NCBI RefSeq assembly: GCF_004784465.1
Contig: NZ_SRRU01000004.1
Location: 496,001-560,000 of the forward strand
Direction: 5' to 3'
DNA length: 64,000 nucleotides
Origin: Streptomyces griseoluteus
GTDB lineage: Bacteria > Actinomycetota > Actinomycetes > Streptomycetales > Streptomycetaceae
Numbering within the stretch: the stretch's first letter is position 1; each line of letters begins with the position of its first letter. Below, piece by piece: positions 1 through 8,944 of this stretch. The notes under the pieces are model-generated. The model saw only the letters and a program-made list of their open reading frames with translations. It made no database searches and had not been told where the DNA came from. A program made the translations under genes and the position numbers.

Positions 1-2
1 CA

Positions 3-2849
3 GTGGCGACGGTCTTCGGGGCCCGCGTGCTGGCCACCGTGCTCTTCGGTGCCGTCCTGCTCGGCCCGCTGACCACGCTCACCGCCCCGGACGGCCCGCT
101 CGACCGGCGCTGGACCATGGTCGGCGCCGACGGGGTGCGGGCCGCGCTGCTGATCGTGGCGCCGCTGTGGATCGACTGGACGCCGGGCAACGCCCTGACC
201 GTCCTGCTGGCCACCGCCTTCGTGACCGGCATCGCCGAGCGGCTGTGGACGGTGTGCCGGGAGAGCGCGGCCCCCGCGCTGCTGCCCGCCCCGCCCCCCG
301 AGGGCGCGTCGGTGCGGCCGCTGCCGGACCACCTGGACGCGCTGCGCCGTCTGTCGCTGCGCACCGGCTTCGTGGCGCTGCCGCTGGCCGCCGCCGTCCT
401 GGTCATCGCCTCCCTGTTCAACAACCTGCTGGCCACCGGCATCGCCTGGTTCGACCAGCACCACGCGGCCCTCGCCGCCTACGTCGCGGCCGGCCTGTTC
501 GCCGCCTCGGTGTCCGTGCTGACCGCCCTGAAGCTGCCCGGCACGCGCACCCCGCGCCCGCGCTCCCCGCTGGAGGGCCTGCGCCGTCCGCGTTCCGGCT
601 CCGGCGTGGACAAGGGCCGCACGGGCGCCGTGCTGCTGCTGGTCATCGCCTGCGCCGCCGTGGCCGGGGCCATCTCGGCCGCCGTCGCGGTGTGCGTGCT
701 GCACGCCTCCGACCTGGGCGGCGGCCCGGTGCTCTACGGCCTGCTGGTGCTGGGCCTCACGGGCGGAGTCGGCGTCGGCATCCGTACCGCGCCCGCGCTG
801 CTGCCCTCGCTGTCCCGGCGCCGGCTGCTCGCCCTGGCCATCGCGCTCACCGGCATCGCTCTGCTGGCCGCCGGACTCGTCCCGGACGTCACCACCGTCC
901 TGCTGATCCTCACCCTGGCCGGCATCGGCGCGGGCATCTCCGCCAACACCGGGCACGCCCTGCTCGACCAGGAGACCGAGGACTCCCGCCGCACCCGGAT
1001 CACCGAGCACCTGCACGCGGTCGTCCGGGTCTTCATGGCGCTGGGCGCCCTGATCGCCCCGGTCGTCGCCGGGCTCATCGGCCGCCACCGGCTGGAGAAC
1101 GGCCGCTTCGTCTTCGCGCACGGCGGTGCCTCCTTCACCCTGATGCTGGTCGGCGCGCTGCTGCTCCCGGTGGCTGTGCTGGTCCTCGCCAAGGTCGACG
1201 ACCGGTCCGGCATCCCGCTGCGCCAGGACATCAAGGACGCCCTGCTCGGCGGCGACGACCCGGTCACCGCCCCTGCGGGGAACGGTTTCTTCATCTCCCT
1301 GGAGGGTGGCGACGGCGCGGGCAAGTCCACCCAGGCCGAGGCCCTCGCCGAGTGGATTCGCGCCAAGGGCCACGAGGTCGTCCTCACCCGCGAGCCCGGC
1401 GCCACCCCGGTGGGCAAACGGCTCCGCTCGATCCTGCTGGACGTGTCCGAGGCCGGCCTGTCGCACCGCGCGGAGGCGCTGCTGTACGCCGCCGACCGCG
1501 CCGAGCACGTCGACACCGTCGTACGCCCCGCCCTGGAGCGCGGCGCGGTCGTCATCTCGGACCGGTACATCGACTCCTCCGTCGCCTACCAGGGCGCCGG
1601 CCGGGATCTGTCGCCGACCGAGATCGCCCGTATCAACCGCTGGGCCACCGGCGGTCTCGTCCCGCATCTGACCGTCCTGCTGGACGTGCCGCCGGAGGTC
1701 GCGCGGGAGCGCTTCACCGAGGCGCCGGACCGGCTGGAGTCGGAGCCGGCCGAGTTCCACGCGCGCGTGCGGGCCGGTTTCCTCACCCTCGCCGCCGCCG
1801 ACCCCGGCCGCTACCTGGTCGTGGACGCGGGCCAGGAGCCCGAGGGCGTCACCCGCGTGATCCGGCACCGGCTCGACACCGTGCTGCCGCTCTCCGAGGC
1901 CGAGATCAAGGCCCAGGAGGAGGCGCGGAAGAAGGCCGAGGAGGAGGCCCGCCGCAAGGCGGAGGCCGAGGCCGCCCGCAAGGCCGAGGAGGAGCGGGTG
2001 GCGCGCGAGCGCGCCGAGCAGCTCGCGCGGCTGCGTGCCGAGGAGGAGGAGCGCAAGCGCCGTGAGCTGGAGGAGGCGCAGCGCCGCGAGGCCGAGCGAC
2101 AGGAGGAGGAGGCCCGGCGTCGCGCCGAGGAGGCGCACCGCCGTGCCGAGGAGGAGCGTCAGCGGCTCCTCGCCGAGGAGAAGGCCCGCGCCGAGGAGGA
2201 GGCCCGCCGCAGGGCCGAGGAGGAGCGGCGCCGCAAGCAGGCCGAGGAGGAGGCCCGGCAGCGCGCCGAGGCCGAGGCCCTGCGCCTGGAGAAGCAGCGC
2301 AAGGCCGAGGACGCCCTGCTGCGTGCCGAGGAGGCCCGCAGGCGCGCGGCCGAGGCCGCCGCGGCGGCCGACACCGCGGCCCGCAAGCCGTCCGAGCCCG
2401 AGCGTGCCGTCCCGGACGCCCCGGCGCCCCGCGCGGGCGACGACACGGCCGTACTGCGCCCGGTGCGCGACGGCGGCTCCGCGGCCGAGGTGACGGCCGA
2501 GCTGCCGCAGCCACCCGCCCCGAAGGGCGCGGCCGACGAGACGGCGCTGCTGCCGAAGTTCTCCGACCGGGAGGCCGACGAGACCGCCGTACTGCCCCCG
2601 GTGAGTCCCGCCGAGGAGACGGCCGTACTGCCGCCGGTCCGCGACGACGCGGAGGACCGCACCCGCGAGATCCCGCAGCTCGGCGCCGACGGCAAGCCCC
2701 GGCGCCCGCGCCCCGACTGGGCCGAGGAGACCCCGCTGGACGATCTGCCGTCGCTCGCGGACGAACTCCTCGGGTCCTACGACGAGCACGACGAGCGCGA
2801 CCGGCACGACGACGACGGCGGCCGGCGCGGCCGGGGCCGGCGCGGCTGA
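3..2849 (+). CDS. tmk: Thymidylate kinase with N-terminal multi-pass membrane domain and C-terminal charged tail (5' partial)
   Basis: The frame is open at the window edge, so the true start lies upstream. About the first 425 visible residues form an MFS-like bundle of hydrophobic segments. They are followed by a dTMP kinase domain (about 430-630) that phosphorylates dTMP to dTDP for DNA synthesis: P-loop GGDGAGKST at 435-443 (K441) and the DRY motif at 520-522. Next comes a long Glu/Arg/Ala coiled-coil region (about 633-790). The tail carries four spaced copies of a D/E-[DE]-T-A-x-L-x-P-like motif at 813, 845, 859 and 871. The kinase should face the cytoplasm, tethered to the membrane; this fusion is known in Streptomyces. 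The membrane domain looks degenerate, and transport is unproven. holB follows after 142 bp. The kinase call is firm; the roles of the other two parts are unknown. Confidence 0.93.
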   Translation: MATVFGARVLATVLFGAVLLGPLTTLTAPDGPLDRRWTMVGADGVRAALLIVAPLWIDWTPGNALTVLLATAFVTGIAERLWTVCRESAAPALLPAPPPEGASVRPLPDHLDALRRLSLRTGFVALPLAAAVLVIASLFNNLLATGIAWFDQHHAALAAYVAAGLFAASVSVLTALKLPGTRTPRPRSPLEGLRRPRSGSGVDKGRTGAVLLLVIACAAVAGAISAAVAVCVLHASDLGGGPVLYGLLVLGLTGGVGVGIRTAPALLPSLSRRRLLALAIALTGIALLAAGLVPDVTTVLLILTLAGIGAGISANTGHALLDQETEDSRRTRITEHLHAVVRVFMALGALIAPVVAGLIGRHRLENGRFVFAHGGASFTLMLVGALLLPVAVLVLAKVDDRSGIPLRQDIKDALLGGDDPVTAPAGNGFFISLEGGDGAGKSTQAEALAEWIRAKGHEVVLTREPGATPVGKRLRSILLDVSEAGLSHRAEALLYAADRAEHVDTVVRPALERGAVVISDRYIDSSVAYQGAGRDLSPTEIARINRWATGGLVPHLTVLLDVPPEVARERFTEAPDRLESEPAEFHARVRAGFLTLAAADPGRYLVVDAGQEPEGVTRVIRHRLDTVLPLSEAEIKAQEEARKKAEEEARRKAEAEAARKAEEERVARERAEQLARLRAEEEERKRRELEEAQRREAERQEEEARRRAEEAHRRAEEERQRLLAEEKARAEEEARRRAEEERRRKQAEEEARQRAEAEALRLEKQRKAEDALLRAEEARRRAAEAAAAADTAARKPSEPERAVPDAPAPRAGDDTAVLRPVRDGGSAAEVTAELPQPPAPKGAADETALLPKFSDREADETAVLPPVSPAEETAVLPPVRDDAEDRTREIPQLGADGKPRRPRPDWAEETPLDDLPSLADELLGSYDEHDERDRHDDDGGRRGRGRRG

Positions 2850-2991
2850 CCGGGCGGAAGCAAGGGGCGGTGTCCACCGGGCGCTTCGGCGCGGCGGAGG
2901 GCACCGCCCTTCGCCGTGCGGACGGCACTGTCGGTGGCCCCCCGCACAATGGACGACGGAACACGAAGTGACGGAAAGGGCGGCGTGACCC

Positions 2992-4197
2992 ATGAGCGTC
3001 TGGGACGACCTCGTCGGGCAGGAGAAGGTGAGCGCTGCGCTGGAGGCTGCCGCGCGGGACGCCGACGCGCTCGTCACGGCCGCCGCGGCCGACCAGCCGC
3101 CGCCCGAGGCATCGAAGATGACCCACGCCTGGCTGTTCACCGGACCGCCCGGCGCAGGCCGCAACCAGGCGGCGCGCGCCTTCGCCGCCGCCCTCCAGTG
3201 TGTGAGCCCCGACCGCGCCCTCGGCGGCACCCCCGGCTGCGGCTTCTGCGACGGCTGCCACACCGCGCTGCTGGGCACCCACGCGGACGTGTCCTCGGTC
3301 GCGGCCGTGGGCGCGGAGATCCTGGTCAAGGACATGCGGGACACGGTCCGCAAGTCGTACACCAGCCCGGCGAACGGGCGCTGGCAGATCATCCTGGTCG
3401 AGGACGCCGAGCGGCTGAACGAGAAGTCGGCCAACGCGGTCCTCAAGGCCGTCGAGGAGCCCGCCCCGCGCACGGTCTGGCTGCTGTGCGCGCCCTCCAT
3501 CGAGGACGTGCTGCCCACCATCCGCTCCCGCTGCCGGCACCTGAACCTGCGTACCCCGCCGGTCGCGGCCGTCGCGGACATGCTGGTGCGCCGTGACGGC
3601 GTCGAGCCCGAGGTCGCCGCGGCCGCCGCCCGCGCCACCCAGGGGCATGTCGACCGCGCCCGGCGCCTGGCCACCGACCCCGAGGCCCGCCGTCGCCGCG
3701 CCTCGGTGCTGAAGCTGCCGCTGCGCATCGAGGAGGTCGGCGGCTGCCTCAAGGCCGCCCAGGAGCTGGTCGACGCCGCCGTCGAGGACGCCAAGCAGCT
3801 CGCCGAGGAGATGGACGGCAAGGAGGCCGACGAGCTGAAGGCCGCGCTCGGCGCCGCTCAGGGCGGCCGGCTGCCGCGTGGCACGGCCGGGGTGATGAAG
3901 GACCTGGAGGACATGCAGAAGCGGCGCCGCACCCGCACCCAGCGCGACAGCCTCGACGTCGCCCTGGGCGACCTCACCGGCTTCTACCGCGACGTGCTCG
4001 CCCTCCAGCTCGGCTCCCGCGTGGCCATCGCCAACGAGGACGCCGAGGACGCTCTCCAACGCATCGCCGGGGCGGGCTCCCCGGAGTCCACCCTGCGCCG
4101 TATCGAGGCCATCGCCGCCTGCCGTGACGCCCTGGACCGCAATGTGGCCCCGCTGCTGGCGGTGGAGGCGATGACCATGGCCCTGCGCGCGGGGTGA
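2992..4197 (+). CDS. holB: DNA polymerase III subunit delta' (clamp-loader)
   Basis: 401 aa. It is the clamp-loader subunit that helps open and load the beta sliding clamp at replication forks. The N-terminal AAA+ fold begins VWDDLVGQEKV, followed by a degenerate P-loop GPPGAGRN in which Arg/Asn replace the catalytic Lys/Ser-Thr, as expected for a non-hydrolysing delta' subunit. A four-Cys zinc site is visible: the Cys ending ALQC, then CGFCDGC. The sensor-like region has SRCRHLNL. Start ATG follows a GGCGTGACCC spacer with no strong Shine-Dalgarno sequence. The gene lies just downstream of tmk, a common bacterial pairing of dTTP supply and replication functions. The C-terminal third is typical of actinobacterial delta' and is helical. 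Confidence 0.93.
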   Translation: MSVWDDLVGQEKVSAALEAAARDADALVTAAAADQPPPEASKMTHAWLFTGPPGAGRNQAARAFAAALQCVSPDRALGGTPGCGFCDGCHTALLGTHADVSSVAAVGAEILVKDMRDTVRKSYTSPANGRWQIILVEDAERLNEKSANAVLKAVEEPAPRTVWLLCAPSIEDVLPTIRSRCRHLNLRTPPVAAVADMLVRRDGVEPEVAAAAARATQGHVDRARRLATDPEARRRRASVLKLPLRIEEVGGCLKAAQELVDAAVEDAKQLAEEMDGKEADELKAALGAAQGGRLPRGTAGVMKDLEDMQKRRRTRTQRDSLDVALGDLTGFYRDVLALQLGSRVAIANEDAEDALQRIAGAGSPESTLRRIEAIAACRDALDRNVAPLLAVEAMTMALRAG

Positions 4198-4255
4198 GCA
4201 CGCCACAACCTGGACGCAGCGTACGCGAGGCGTCGCGCAGCGTTACGCTCGTTTG

Positions 4256-5881
4256 ATGGACACCAGGCCCTCCCCGTCGCCCCCGCCCGCCCGGCCGCGC
4301 CGCTCGCTCCTGCCCGGGGCTGCTTCCCGAGCCACGGCCCGGACGGCGGCGGCCCTGCTCGCGGCGTCCGCACTGCTCGTGTCCGGCTGCGGCGCGAACG
4401 GTACGGGCTCGGACGGCACGGTGGCGGCGGCGTTGGCCGCGCTGCCGATGTCGACGCCCTCGGCGCTGTCTCCGTACTACACGCAGAAGCTGAGCTGGCG
4501 GGCGTGCGGCGCCCCCGGTTTCGAGTGCGCCACGATGAAGGTGCCGCTCGACTACGACAAGCCCGCTTCCGGTGACATCAAGCTGGCCCTCGCCCGCAAG
4601 AAGGCCACCGGCAAGGGCAAGCCGCTCGGCTCCCTGCTGGTCAATCCGGGCGGCCCCGGCGGCTCCGCGATCACATACCTCCAGCAGTACGCGGGCATCG
4701 GCTACCCCGCCGAGGTCCGGGCCCGCTACGACATCGTCGCCGTCGACCCGCGCGGGGTGGCCCGCAGCGAACCCGTGGAGTGCCTGAACGGGCGCCAGAT
4801 GGACGCGTTCACCGAGGTGGACATGACCCCGGACGACGCCAAGGAGACGGACGCCCTGGTCGGTGCCGACCGGAAGTTCGCCGAGGCCTGCGGGCAGCAC
4901 TCCGCGAAGCTGCTCCGGCACGTCTCCACCGTCGAGGCGGCCCGCGACATGGACGTCCTGCGCGAACTGCTCGGCGACAAGAAGCTGAACTACGTGGGCG
5001 CGTCGTACGGCACGCTCCTCGGCGCGACCTACGCCGGGCTGTTCCCCCACCGCACCGGCCGGCTGGTCCTGGACGGCGCGATGGACCCCTCGCTCGACGC
5101 CCGGCAGGTCAACCTGGACCAGACGGCGGGCTTCGAGACGGCGTTCCACGCGTTCTCGGCGGACTGCGTCAAGCGGGCCGACTGCCCGCTGAACGGCAAG
5201 GACGCGACCCCCGCGCAGGTCGGCGACCGCCTGCAGAAGTTCTTCCGGGCGCTCGACGCCCACCCGATCCCGGCCGGCGACGCGGACGGCCGCCGCCTGA
5301 CCGAGTCGCTGGCGACCATCGGCGTGGTCGCCGCGATGTACGACCAGAGCACCTGGGAACAGCTCCGAGAGGCGCTGGACTCCGCGATGGACGAGAACGA
5401 CGGCGCGGGCCTGCTCGCCCTGTCCGACACCTACTACGAGCGTGACTCCCGCGGTCACTACACCAACCTGATGATGGCCAACGCGGCCGTGAACTGTCTC
5501 GACCTGCCGCCGGCCTTCGAGAGCCCGGAGCAGGTGGAGCAGGCGCTGCCGCAGTTCGAGAAGGCGTCACCGGTGTTCGGCCCGGGCCTCGCCTGGTCCG
5601 CCTTGAACTGCACGTACTGGCCGGTCAGGGCCATCGGTGAGCCGCACCGCATCGAGGCGAAGGGCGCGGCGCCCATCGTGGTCGTCGGCACCACCCGCGA
5701 CCCGGCGACCCCGTACCGCTGGGCCCGGTCCCTCTCCCGCCAGCTCTCCTCCGGCCGCCTCCTCACCTACGAGGGCGACGGCCACACCGCCTACGGCCGC
5801 GGCAGCGCCTGCATCGACTCAGCGATCAACACCTACCTCCTCCACGGCACCCCGCCCGCCCCCGGCAAACGCTGCACCTGA
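4256..5881 (+). CDS. Secreted alpha/beta hydrolase, TAP (tripeptidyl aminopeptidase)-like lipoprotein
   Basis: 541 aa. The N-terminus is an Arg-rich, Ala/Leu-rich signal ending in the lipobox LVSGC, predicting a lipid-anchored extracellular enzyme. The alpha/beta-hydrolase core shows the oxyanion-type NPGGPGGS stretch, the nucleophile elbow GASYG with Ser250, and a C-terminal TAP_C-like end with GDGHTAYGRGSACI supplying the catalytic His. The family contains the Streptomyces tripeptidyl aminopeptidases and related esterases; the substrate is not determined here. I chose ATG 4256 over the adjoining TTG 4253 because a -10-like TACGCT (4244-4249) lies exactly six bases before it, suggesting a leaderless mRNA. 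The gene ends about 100 bp before tRNA-Thr. Confidence 0.88.
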   Translation: MDTRPSPSPPPARPRRSLLPGAASRATARTAAALLAASALLVSGCGANGTGSDGTVAAALAALPMSTPSALSPYYTQKLSWRACGAPGFECATMKVPLDYDKPASGDIKLALARKKATGKGKPLGSLLVNPGGPGGSAITYLQQYAGIGYPAEVRARYDIVAVDPRGVARSEPVECLNGRQMDAFTEVDMTPDDAKETDALVGADRKFAEACGQHSAKLLRHVSTVEAARDMDVLRELLGDKKLNYVGASYGTLLGATYAGLFPHRTGRLVLDGAMDPSLDARQVNLDQTAGFETAFHAFSADCVKRADCPLNGKDATPAQVGDRLQKFFRALDAHPIPAGDADGRRLTESLATIGVVAAMYDQSTWEQLREALDSAMDENDGAGLLALSDTYYERDSRGHYTNLMMANAAVNCLDLPPAFESPEQVEQALPQFEKASPVFGPGLAWSALNCTYWPVRAIGEPHRIEAKGAAPIVVVGTTRDPATPYRWARSLSRQLSSGRLLTYEGDGHTAYGRGSACIDSAINTYLLHGTPPAPGKRCT

Positions 5882-5942
5882 CCCCCGCCGCACCGGGCCC
5901 CCTCGGGCCGGGGCCCGGTACGAACCACCCCTCGAACCTGTG

Positions 5943-5948
5943 TAGACT
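5943..5948 (+). promoter_or_regulatory. Candidate -10 of the tRNA-Thr promoter
   Basis: TAGACT fits the actinobacterial TAnnnT -10 pattern and lies 38 bases before the tRNA 5' end, giving a short leader for RNase P removal. The -35 region (around 5920-5925) is only weakly matched, so this is a moderate call. Confidence 0.35.
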
Positions 5949-5986
5949 TACCGACGTTGCCGATCGCACCCCGGTGCGTCCAACAC

Positions 5987-6060
5987 GCCGCTTTAGCTCA
6001 GATGGCCAGAGCAACGCACTCGTAATGCGTAGGTCTCGGGTTCGAATCCCGAAAGCGGCT
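5987..6060 (+). tRNA. tRNA-Thr (anticodon CGT)
   Basis: A cloverleaf can be drawn by hand. The acceptor stem is GCCGCTT (5987-5993) with AAGCGGC (6053-6059) and discriminator T6060. The anticodon stem is ACGCA (6014-6018)/TGCGT (6026-6030) around loop CTCGTAA, anticodon CGT at 6021-6023 (reads ACG). The T arm contains GGTTCGAATCC. The genomic sequence continues TCCG, so the 3' CCA is not encoded. The 3' side of the gene abuts an accessory patch. Confidence 0.96.
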
Positions 6061-6068
6061 CCGCTGAG

Positions 6069-6106
6069 AAACCCCAGGTCACGTTGCTCGTGACCTGGGG
6101 TTTCCT
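6069..6106 (+). terminator. Rho-independent terminator of tRNA-Thr
   Basis: A perfect 15-bp stem, AAACCCCAGGTCACG (6069-6083) with its complement at 6089-6103, around a five-base loop TTGCT, followed by TTTCCTGTTT. It starts 8 bases after the tRNA. The left arm also spans the stop codon of the small reverse-strand remnant that ends at 6079. Confidence 0.85.
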
Positions 6107-6226
6107 GTTTCGGGCGATCTGTCGGTGACGGGGTGCCCGGGCCTGGTCTTGGCCTTGCCTTGCGCCCACTTGACCGTGTCGGCGTAGGCGTCGAGGGCGC
6201 CGCTCGCTTTCTGGGAATACGCCTAC
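6079..6226 (-). pseudogene. 3' remnant of an unidentified protein gene (about 45 codons)
   Basis: Reading the minus strand, the frame containing ALDAYADTVKWAQGKAK runs about 45 codons to TGA at 6079-6081. Codon usage is GC3-rich and the composition looks like a real protein, but the frame is closed by TAG near 6229 and there is no start. Homology to its 3' end appears to stop where plus-strand RHS coding begins (about 6212). I read it as the C-terminal stub of a gene cut by recombination next to the tRNA. An integrase or other mobile-element gene would fit the position but cannot be shown from this fragment. Confidence 0.3.
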
Positions 6227-8056
6227 GACCCGGCCGGACACCTAGTGTCCGAGACCGACTTCGACGACCGCACCCTCGCGTACGTCTTCGACCCCGCGGG
6301 CCATCTCGTCTCCCGGACGAACGCACTCGACGAGACGACGACGTTCGAGCGCGACGCGCTGGGGCGCACCGTCCGCAAGGACGCGGCGGGCCGAGTGAGC
6401 ACCTTCGCGTACGACCTCTCGGACCAGCTCGCCGAAGCGATCGGCCCCGACGGCACTCGCCTGACCGTCCTCCGCGACCAGTACGGCCGCGTCCGCACGG
6501 AAACGGTCGACGACCGCACCCTCACGTACGACCACGACGAACTGGGCCGCCGCACCGGCCGCACCACCCCCACCGGCGCCCGCACCACCTGGTCTTACGA
6601 CGCCGCGGGCCGCCGCACGGACCTGGTCGTCTCCGGCCGCCCCATCGACATCGACTACGACGACGCAGGTCGCGAACTCACTCGCGGAATCGGCGACTTC
6701 CTCACCCTCACCAACACCTACGACCCGCTGGGCCGCCTGTCCACCCAGACAGCGACCACGGACGGCGAGACCCGCCAACGCCGGGCCTACACCTACCGGG
6801 CCGACGGCAACCTCACCGCCCTCGACGACCACCTCGACGGCCCCCGCACCTTCACCCTCGATCCAGCAGGCCGCGTCACCGCCATCCACGCCACAAACTG
6901 GTCCGAGTCGTACGCCTACGACGCGGCGGGGAACCAGACCATGGCCTCCTGGCCGACCACCCACCCCGGCCACGAAGCCACCGGCGACCGCACCTACACC
7001 GGCACCCGCATCACCCGAGCCGGCGGAGTCCGCTACGAACACGACGCCCTCGGCCGCGTCACCCTCCGCCAGAAACCCCGCGTCTCCCATAAGCCCGACA
7101 CCTGGCGCTACGCATGGGACCCGGAAGACCGCCTCGCCCAGGTCACCACCCCCGACGGCACCGTGTGGCGCTACACCTACGACGCCCTGGGCCGCCGCAC
7201 CTCAAAGCAACGTCTGTCGGCAGACGGCATGACGGTGACGGAACAGGTCATCTTCACCTGGGACGGCACCACCCTCTGCGAACAGACGACCTCGGCACCC
7301 GACGTCCCGAACCCGGTCACCCTCACCTGGGACCACCGCGGCCTGCAACCGATCGCCCAGACCGAGCGCATCACCGCCGCCGACGCCCCCCAGACGGAGA
7401 TCGACTCCCGCTTCTTCGCGATCGTCACCGACCTCGTCGGCACCCCACGCGAACTCGTGGCAGAGGACGGCGAGATCGCCTGGCGCACCCGCACCACCCT
7501 CTGGGGCAGCACTACCTGGAACACCACCGCCACCACCTACACCCCACTCCGCTTCCCAGGCCAGTACTACGACCCCGAAACCGGCCTCCACTACAACTAC
7601 TTCCGCCACTACGGCCCGGAGATCGGGCGTTATACGACCCTCGATCCATTGGGCCTGGCCCCTGCACCCAACCCCGTCACCTACGTGGTCAATCCGACCA
7701 CATGGTCCGACTCGCTCGGCCTCGCTCCCGACTATCAGTCGATCTACAAGGCCCCCCAGCGGGGGCAAGGTGAGATTCAAGAATCCCTGGGATACCGGGC
7801 CGAAGACTTCCCGGGTGGACCCCATGACCCGTACATGGATGGAAAGGCATATTTCGCCAAGGAGCGTGAACTCGCAGATAAATATGCCCGGCATTATGGT
7901 GAAGGCGTCATAGAGATCAAAATTCCTCGGGAAGAGTATGATCTTCGCTTCGGGCAGTACGAGCGCCCTTACGAGGGCGGACCCCTGACCGAGATCGAGA
8001 TCCCGAACACTTCCGTGGAGGATCTGAACCACTACCCCAGAGTGAGGCACAGGTAG
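6212..8056 (+). pseudogene. 5'-truncated RHS/YD-repeat protein with polymorphic-toxin-type C-terminal domain
   Basis: About 614 codons are open; a GTG at 6245 could start a 603-aa product, but the sequence begins in mid-repeat (WEYAYDPAGHL at 6212), so the N-terminal secretion and shell parts of a normal RHS protein (usually well over 1,000 aa) are missing. YD repeats fill residues 1 to about 440, then the conserved RHS core end (RFPGQYYDPETGLHYNYFRH, then GRYTTLDPLGL). After SDSLGLAP (about 7730) the composition changes to lower GC and a roughly 105-aa tip with YFAKERELADKYAR and VIEIKIPREEYD. This pattern resembles ADP-ribosyltransferase-type toxin tips, which is inference only. Without its N-terminus the product would be an orphan tip. 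Small immunity-like genes follow immediately. Confidence 0.75.
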
Positions 8057-8058
8057 CT

Positions 8059-8334
8059 ATGGCGGACGAATGGGAAGACGCAAAGCTCCGGCATCCGGTC
8101 GGCAGTAAGACTCACGGGGTGGTCCGCATTCGACGACCGTTCGGAGTTTTCATCGAGCTGGACGGCTCTCCCGAAGTGATCGGATTCCTGGACATTGCCT
8201 CGTACAACCCCGATCCACCGGCGCTCGACCTGCCTGAGGTCGGAGCAAAAGTCTCGGCCGAAGTAGCGTTCCACGACGAACAGAAGAGGCAGATCAGAGT
8301 TCGGGTAGGCGAACCGTTCTGGAATGGTTCGTGA
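8059..8334 (+). CDS. Small S1/OB-fold-like protein, candidate immunity protein
   Basis: 91 aa, starting two bases after the RHS stop codon. The sequence reads like a single S1-type OB domain: SKTHGVVRIRRPFGVFIELD, a central GFLD, then VGAKVSAEVAFHDEQKRQI and RVRVGEP. S1 domains bind RNA or act as protein-binding OB folds. Position directly behind an RHS toxin tip, small size and acidic character suggest it neutralises that toxin; this is inference from context. Its last 11 bases overlap an upstream in-frame ATG of the next gene. Local GC is lower than in the core genes. Confidence 0.6.
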   Translation: MADEWEDAKLRHPVGSKTHGVVRIRRPFGVFIELDGSPEVIGFLDIASYNPDPPALDLPEVGAKVSAEVAFHDEQKRQIRVRVGEPFWNGS

Positions 8335-8431
8335 CCGGTTCGAGACTCGCGAGGAGGTGTACGAAAACCCCAATGGGGATTCGACAACACCCGGAACGGC
8401 CAGGTCCCTGGGTGCGAGGAACACTATTACT

Positions 8432-8944
8432 ATGACCGCTGAGCTCTCCCCCCGAAACAGCGAGGTTCTCGCCCCGCTCTACGGCCGGGCCCCCCTGGAT
8501 CTGAGCTCCGTCAGACTCCGGTCCGTGCACCTCGACTGGCACGGCCCCACCGTGACGCTGCGGCTGGACCTGCCCGCTCTGCCCTTGCCGCTGCCGGAGG
8601 AATGGGCAGCCGCGGACGTCGACACGGTGCAGGGGCAGCTCCAGTTCCTCGCTGTGGAGGATCTGGAGCTGGACGCCTGGGAGCCCGGACTGCTCGTCTC
8701 TTTCGAACTGGCAGTGCTCAGTGAGAGCAGGCACAGGATGCGCGTCGCGGTGTCGCATGGCGGGAAGCCCGACTTCCTCCGCTTCACCGGCAGTACCGAT
8801 GTGCTCGTCGGCCACATCAGCGGATTCCGGGCCGGTCCAAAAGGCGCGGACAGCGGGCCTCACCACTTCCTCAGCAGACTCGACGCCAGGCTCCACACCA
8901 CTGTTCCCGACCCGAGCGAGAAAACCTTCTATGAACGCCTCTGA
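8432..8944 (+). CDS. Imm50-like candidate immunity protein
   Basis: 170 aa from ATG 8432 (GAGGA lies 11 bases upstream); an in-frame ATG at 8324 would add 36 poorly conserved-looking residues. The pattern VRLRSVHLDWHGPTVTLRLD, then LPALPLPLPEEW and a QLQFLAVEDLEL strand resembles the Imm50 family of polymorphic-toxin immunity proteins. I recognise the family by eye, so it needs a profile search. It overlaps the next gene by 14 bases (ATG 8931 against TGA 8942-8944), implying translational coupling. Confidence 0.6.
   Translation: MTAELSPRNSEVLAPLYGRAPLDLSSVRLRSVHLDWHGPTVTLRLDLPALPLPLPEEWAAADVDTVQGQLQFLAVEDLELDAWEPGLLVSFELAVLSESRHRMRVAVSHGGKPDFLRFTGSTDVLVGHISGFRAGPKGADSGPHHFLSRLDARLHTTVPDPSEKTFYERL

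Noticed and set aside
1906..4206. A 766-codon minus-strand open frame across tmk and holB
   Set aside because: It is the antisense shadow of two well-supported genes, with Arg/Ala/His-rich composition and no domain.
6036..6060. A duplicated tRNA 3' end marking an att site downstream
   Set aside because: No second copy of the T-arm to 3' end sequence was found in the window, so no intact attL/attR pair can be claimed.
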